The position numbers and the translations under genes were made by a program. A stretch of DNA of 64,000 nucleotides from the NCBI GenBank assembly GCA_965216645.1, contig CBDCGJ010000026.1:1-64000 (forward strand), in the 5' to 3' direction. The notes beneath the pieces were generated by a model that saw only the letters and a list, made by a program, of their open reading frames with translations, was not told the origin of the DNA and searched no databases. This stretch comes from CBDCGJ01 sp965216645 (GTDB lineage: Bacteria > Pseudomonadota > Alphaproteobacteria > GCA-2731375). Shown here piece after piece: positions 60,511 to 64,000 of the stretch (the stretch's first letter is position 1; the number at the start of each line of letters is the position of its first letter).

Positions 60511-61209
60511 TTAATTTCTCTGCTGTGGTCGATCCAATTCGCAATATCGTTGTAAAGCTGTAGCCACGATTCTTTGCGTCGCTCCTTTGCGTAATCTGTA
60601 ATAGCGATCCGCTTGCCCAGTGCCAAGATTATCGACGATAACGGCTAAACTGACTTCTCCCGCGATCGGATAACTCAGCACGCGGTCTCTGAACGTTACA
60701 ACCACTGGCTCTTTCCGCAACGACGCAAGCCAGGGAAGAACGCGAGCATGCAATAGTCTTGTGTCTCGGTCGCTCAACTTGCTCAACAGATCGGGAACTC
60801 TACGCTGTTCATCGACATATTGCCGCCAACTGCTCTTAGCAAAATGATGACGACCGACAATTTGAAAGACTTGCTCGATTTCTTGGGCGGCGGTCATTTG
60901 ATTCCGATTAATCGACCCATTTTTCAACATACGCGCGATCACATCCCGGCGGATTTTACCCGGCTTGGCTTCTCCGCTCGACGAGTCCTCAACGGAATCT
61001 CGCCGCTCAAATGCGCGTGTATTCATTGATTGCCGTCGCAATGATTTGCGCGCTACTTGTACAGCTTTCCGAACATCTCCTATTGGCTTGGGTTTTTCCT
61101 GGCCACCATTTTCATTAATATTCAATGTTGTGAATCCTTTTGGCTTGACTAGAAATTTTAGAGGGGGATTGACAGGAGACGGGTACGAAATGAGAAGTCG
61201 GAAATCCAA
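60511..61209 (-). CDS. Unrecognised protein (up to 232 aa)
   Basis: The start is uncertain: the longest reading begins at 61209 and overlaps the next gene by 95 bp; an internal ATG at 61026 (MNTRAFERRDSVED) gives 171 residues without overlap. The C-terminal half has IRRDVIARMLKNGSINRNQM and AAQEIEQVFQIVGRHHF, like alphaproteobacterial proteins with a 'root-to-tip' helical DUF6456-type layout, and ends TQRIVATALQRYCELDR. Possible DNA-linked role; I cannot name it. Converges with the methyltransferase gene. Confidence 0.5.
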   Translation of the reverse strand: MDFRLLISYPSPVNPPLKFLVKPKGFTTLNINENGGQEKPKPIGDVRKAVQVARKSLRRQSMNTRAFERRDSVEDSSSGEAKPGKIRRDVIARMLKNGSINRNQMTAAQEIEQVFQIVGRHHFAKSSWRQYVDEQRRVPDLLSKLSDRDTRLLHARVLPWLASLRKEPVVVTFRDRVLSYPIAGEVSLAVIVDNLGTGQADRYYRLRKGATQRIVATALQRYCELDRPQQRN

Positions 61210-61930
61210 TTCCGTAAATTCTGTTTTTCATGCGTCGTTCGGCGTTGGCGAATTTTCGATAAAGCGGCAAAATCTCAAGATACAGTTCTCTACGCGCACC
61301 TGCCGGAAGCGGTCGCCCGGAAATGGCGCAATCGCCGGTCCTCCACTCAAACAAACGGGCAGCAACCACATTGAGACTCTGTTTTAGGAGTAGTTTTAAG
61401 TCATGTTCTTGTGGCAATACGCCCCGAGCCTTAATAAAGCGACAGAACTGGAGGCCCGCGCGATGGTGGAATGCAATCATGGCAAGTCTTGAAAAAAAGA
61501 GCCGTTGCGTGTGGGGGCAATCGCCATATTTCTCGCTCAAAGCAGCCTGCAATAAAGTGCGCGACTGTTGATACATAATTTCGCAATCCTTACAAACCGT
61601 CCGCCATCTTCCAAAATTTGAGATGACATTTTGGACGTTCGAACTGTCAATACTGTATGGCCGACCGATGTCAAAACTGCTCATTCCCAGTTCGTCTACA
61701 CACAAACTCCAGTGGACTGCGCGCTGAAGCCAGGACCGTTTGCCATTCGATGGCTCGTTGAAATATGCGCCGGAAACACCAACCACAAAATGTGTAATCT
61801 CGTCGGCGATATCGTACGGGGTGAGATTTATCCTGCTTTTCAGTGCGGGCACCGCGGATCGTTCACAATCTATCAAGAATGAAGAAACAACGTCGACATG
61901 CTGGGTTTCGGTAGAGTTTCCAAAGTTCAT
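61115..61930 (-). CDS. Unrecognised protein (271 aa)
   Basis: Starts at ATG 61930 in front of an AT-rich gap with a strong palindrome. No signal peptide. Cys and His occur in clusters (CKDCEIMYQQSRTLL, GDCPHTQRLFFSRLAMIAFH), and the C-terminus is Lys/Arg-rich (NAERRMKNRIYGIGFPTSHF). Codon use looks like the neighbours but the gene is more AT-rich. Same strand and overlapping with the previous entry, so the two may act together. Family unknown. Confidence 0.5.
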   Translation of the reverse strand: MNFGNSTETQHVDVVSSFLIDCERSAVPALKSRINLTPYDIADEITHFVVGVSGAYFNEPSNGKRSWLQRAVHWSLCVDELGMSSFDIGRPYSIDSSNVQNVISNFGRWRTVCKDCEIMYQQSRTLLQAALSEKYGDCPHTQRLFFSRLAMIAFHHRAGLQFCRFIKARGVLPQEHDLKLLLKQSLNVVAARLFEWRTGDCAISGRPLPAGARRELYLEILPLYRKFANAERRMKNRIYGIGFPTSHFVPVSCQSPSKISSQAKRIHNIEY

Positions 61931-62017
61931 GTTTTGTTCTTTCTTTTACAAAAAAAAAATCGCGCCCGACCGCGCCCAGTTTAGAGAATTTCAAAAAGTT
62001 TCATATCAACTCACCAC

Positions 62018-62034
62018 CCTACCTAGTAGGTAGG
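62018..62034. promoter_or_regulatory. Perfect 17-bp palindrome, TetR-type operator candidate
   Basis: CCTACCTA-G-TAGGTAGG, an 8-bp perfect inverted repeat around one base, in the AT-rich 205-bp gap upstream of the 271-aa gene. The shape fits TetR-family operators linked to acyl-CoA metabolism, and a related half site (TAGGTTGGTAGG) lies upstream of the acyl-CoA synthetase/MaoC divergent pair near 63798-63809. No TetR gene is in the window. Confidence 0.5.
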
Positions 62035-62135
62035 CACACAGTCAATAAAATTCAATGTGGAAAAAAAGTACCATACAATCAAAAATTGCTTAATACCATC
62101 CCCTAATGCTCTGAAAGGCGATTCTTCATTTCGAT

Positions 62136-63737
62136 CTAAACGATCAGACTTTTTCGGTCCTCCCAATACTTCTCTTTCAATATACGTTTAAATAACTTCC
62201 CGTTATCGTGTCTGGGTAATTTAGTGACGAAATCGATCGATTTTGGACACTTGAATTTTGATAGATTTGCCCTGCAGTATCGAAGCAATGCTTCACCCAT
62301 TTCCATTTCGTCAAATAGTACACTTACCGGCTGCACAACAGCTTTGACTTCTTCACCGAATTCTTCGCTGGGAACACCAATGACCGCGGCATCGAGCACA
62401 TCCGGATGACTGACGAGAAGATTTTCGACCTCTTGAGGATATATATTTACACCGCCAGAAATAATCATGTGCGCTTTTCGGTCGGTTAGGAATAAATATC
62501 CGTCGTCGTCGAGATAACCGATATCACCCAGCGTGCTCCACCCCTTTGCATTACGTGAGGCGGCCGTCTTTTCGGGATCGTTGTGATACTCGAAACTATC
62601 CGAGTCAGAGAAATAGATTACACCTTCTTCGCCCGGCCCTAGTTCCTTGCCGTCAGCATCCTCAATATGCAAAACGCCTCTTATCGCCGTTCCTACAGAA
62701 CCGGGCTTCTGCAACCATTGTTCTGACGTTATTGAGGTAAATCCGTTTCCTTCGGTGCCAGCGTAGTATTCGTATATGATCGGGCCCCACCAATCTATCA
62801 TTGATTGTTTTACGGGTATCGGGCAAGGCGCGGCCGCATGAATAGCCACTCGCATTGAACTGAGGTCAAATTGGTTACGCAGCTCGGTCGGCAGTTTAAG
62901 GAGACGCACGAACATTGACGGCACCCATTGGCTATGGCTACAGCGATATTTTTCGATGTATTTCAACGCCAGCTCGGCATCAAAGCGGCTCATGATCACA
63001 TTGGTGGCGCCAATGCGGAGCATCGCCATATTGAATCTCAACGGTGCGGCGTGATAGAGCGGCGCCGGAGATAGATATACGGAATCAGAATTGCCGCGAT
63101 AGAGATCGGTTATCAGCGTCAAGCCATCCGGTGTATGTCCGTAAGGCTCCGCACTCAACACCGTTCGAATTCCCTTTGGCCGACCGGTAGTACCGGAGGA
63201 GTAGAGCATATCCGATCCTTCAACGGGATCGTCGATCATGTCGGCCGGCATTTCCGCGATGAGTTCTTGGAGAGGAAGGTAATCCGCCATGTCTCCATCG
63301 ACAGTGAAGCGATGTTCCACACCTTCCATCATGACCCGCAACTCGGCCGCCACAGATGACATGGCCGAAGACGTGATAAAGCCGCGGGCTTGGCAATCGC
63401 CAACGATATAGTCCACTTCCGAAGCGGTCAGATAACTTGAGATACATGTGTAGTACAAACCCGCGCGGTGCGCGGCCCAGCATATTTTCAGATACCACTC
63501 ATTGTTTTCCGAAAACAAAGCGATCCCATCGCCTGGCCGATATCCAAGATTTCGAAATAGGTGGGCGATCCGATTTGCGTCAGCTTCCAACTCGCCATAA
63601 GTGACGGCGCGATCATAGTCCGCCATGATGTATGCGATTTTGTTGGGATTTTTTTCGGCGTGCAGGCCGGGTACCATGTCGTGTTCCTCGCGGATTGTTC
63701 TCTGCAGCCATGATATGGGATTTTTTCCGAATGCCAA
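62136..63737 (-). CDS. Acyl-CoA synthetase, AMP-binding family (533 aa)
   Basis: Activates a carboxylic acid via acyl-AMP. Motif A3 SSGTTGRPKG at 180-189, A5 YYAGTEGNG, A7/A8 GWSTLGDIGYLDDDGYLFLT and DR-hinge, A10 Lys in PRHDNGKLFKR. The substrate is not readable; near relatives act on medium/long-chain, crotonobetaine-like or aromatic acids. Divergent from the MaoC-like gene, so both probably serve one catabolic pathway. Confidence 0.9.
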   Translation of the reverse strand: MAFGKNPISWLQRTIREEHDMVPGLHAEKNPNKIAYIMADYDRAVTYGELEADANRIAHLFRNLGYRPGDGIALFSENNEWYLKICWAAHRAGLYYTCISSYLTASEVDYIVGDCQARGFITSSAMSSVAAELRVMMEGVEHRFTVDGDMADYLPLQELIAEMPADMIDDPVEGSDMLYSSGTTGRPKGIRTVLSAEPYGHTPDGLTLITDLYRGNSDSVYLSPAPLYHAAPLRFNMAMLRIGATNVIMSRFDAELALKYIEKYRCSHSQWVPSMFVRLLKLPTELRNQFDLSSMRVAIHAAAPCPIPVKQSMIDWWGPIIYEYYAGTEGNGFTSITSEQWLQKPGSVGTAIRGVLHIEDADGKELGPGEEGVIYFSDSDSFEYHNDPEKTAASRNAKGWSTLGDIGYLDDDGYLFLTDRKAHMIISGGVNIYPQEVENLLVSHPDVLDAAVIGVPSEEFGEEVKAVVQPVSVLFDEMEMGEALLRYCRANLSKFKCPKSIDFVTKLPRHDNGKLFKRILKEKYWEDRKSLIV

Positions 63738-63823
63738 TTGCTTCCATCATCGAAGCACTATTCGGATAGAAGACAGGCCTAAAGATGGCTAGCTATATAG
63801 GTTGGTAGGCGAGGAGATACGTT

Positions 63824-64000
63824 GTGAAAGAGAAATGGTTTGACGATTTTGTAGTGGGGGAGGTATTTCGATCCCCGAGCTATACTGTCACAGAATCTGA
63901 ATTGGTCGATTTTGCTTTCAAGTTCGACCCACAGTATTTCCATATTTCCAAACCTGACGCCGAAGCGTCCCCCTTCGGCGGCTTAATCGCGAGCGGTTGG
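63824..64000 (+). CDS. MaoC-like dehydratase, 5' part only
   Basis: 59 codons to the window edge, from a GTG at 63824 preceded by GAGGAGA. Sequence KEKWFDDFVVGEVFRSP, TESELVDFAFKFDPQYFH and ASPFGGLIASGW is the start of the hot-dog fold with the R-hydratase-like D-x(4)-H pattern (DPQYFH). Likely hydrates enoyl-CoA. Divergent from the acyl-CoA synthetase. Confidence 0.85.
   Translation, partial: MKEKWFDDFVVGEVFRSPSYTVTESELVDFAFKFDPQYFHISKPDAEASPFGGLIASGW

Noticed and set aside
1..64000. CRISPR arrays, tRNA or rRNA genes
   Set aside because: No regularly spaced short repeats and no cloverleaf or rRNA-like stretch noticed on either strand; repeats present are long coding blocks.

Overview
The window looks like a chromosomal segment of an alphaproteobacterium (Rhodospirillales-like, judging by the mix of a Gld-type ABC system, a cobA-type methyltransferase, MlaA/MlaC, a betaine-homocysteine methyltransferase and acyl-CoA genes). 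A siphovirus-type prophage fills roughly positions 1-43,450. Every recognised phage gene there is on the minus strand, so the phage reads from right to left.

Phage layout in transcription order: small terminase, a 41-codon ORF, large terminase, portal, scaffold, major capsid protein, a block of beta-rich proteins (38.0-33.5 kb), head-tail adaptor, head closure, gp10-like protein, tail terminator, tail tube, then tail-assembly chaperones with a -1 frameshift extension. The tape-measure region (29.9-3.7 kb) follows, then a small tail protein and a giant tail protein that runs off the left edge. No integrase, repressor or lysis gene is visible; they would lie to the left or be absent.

The unusual part is 3.7-29.9 kb. 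Where one tape-measure gene (TMP) is normal, there are at least nine whole or partial TMP genes. In the text they are called TMP-A (leftmost, the only one with a full C-terminus), B relic, C, D, E, F, G, H, I and J. Nearly every TMP 5' end is preceded by a small gene for an exported protein, of three families: E1 (one N-terminal membrane segment, about 113-135 aa, two conserved Cys), E2 (signal peptide, about 220 aa, Cys-rich) and E3 (signal peptide, 160 aa, four Cys). The exported family matches the type of TMP N-terminus: E1 with the MTE/GIDxxG type, E2 with the MAPPIS type and a divergent E2 with TMP-I, E3 with the B-relic type. Each E1 gene is followed by a strong intrinsic terminator that separates it from its TMP. 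The TMP copies share near-identical DNA blocks and are mosaics of each other. All except TMP-A end early, several in out-of-frame tails. The layout resembles orphan CdiA-CT/CdiI or Rhs arrays, but with the variable part at the N-terminus and the partner gene in front. My working idea, which is inference, is a store of tape-measure variants, each with a cognate periplasmic or inner-membrane exclusion ('immunity') protein.

Right of 43.45 kb lies ordinary host DNA: an acyl-CoA dehydrogenase (minus); an M14 carboxypeptidase, a quinone oxidoreductase and uroporphyrinogen-III methyltransferase (plus); a GldA/GldF/GldG/DUF4340 transport operon and htpG (plus); a small DUF6356-like protein; an Lrp-type regulator convergent with mlaA-mlaC-3-sulfinopropanoyl-CoA desulfinase-like genes; a YeeE/YedE sulfur transporter; a betaine-homocysteine methyltransferase; two unrecognised genes; and an acyl-CoA synthetase divergent from a MaoC-like dehydratase cut by the right edge. 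Several of these host genes (desulfinase, YeeE, homocysteine methyltransferase) concern organic or inorganic sulfur. No gene-free stretch exceeds about 300 bases.
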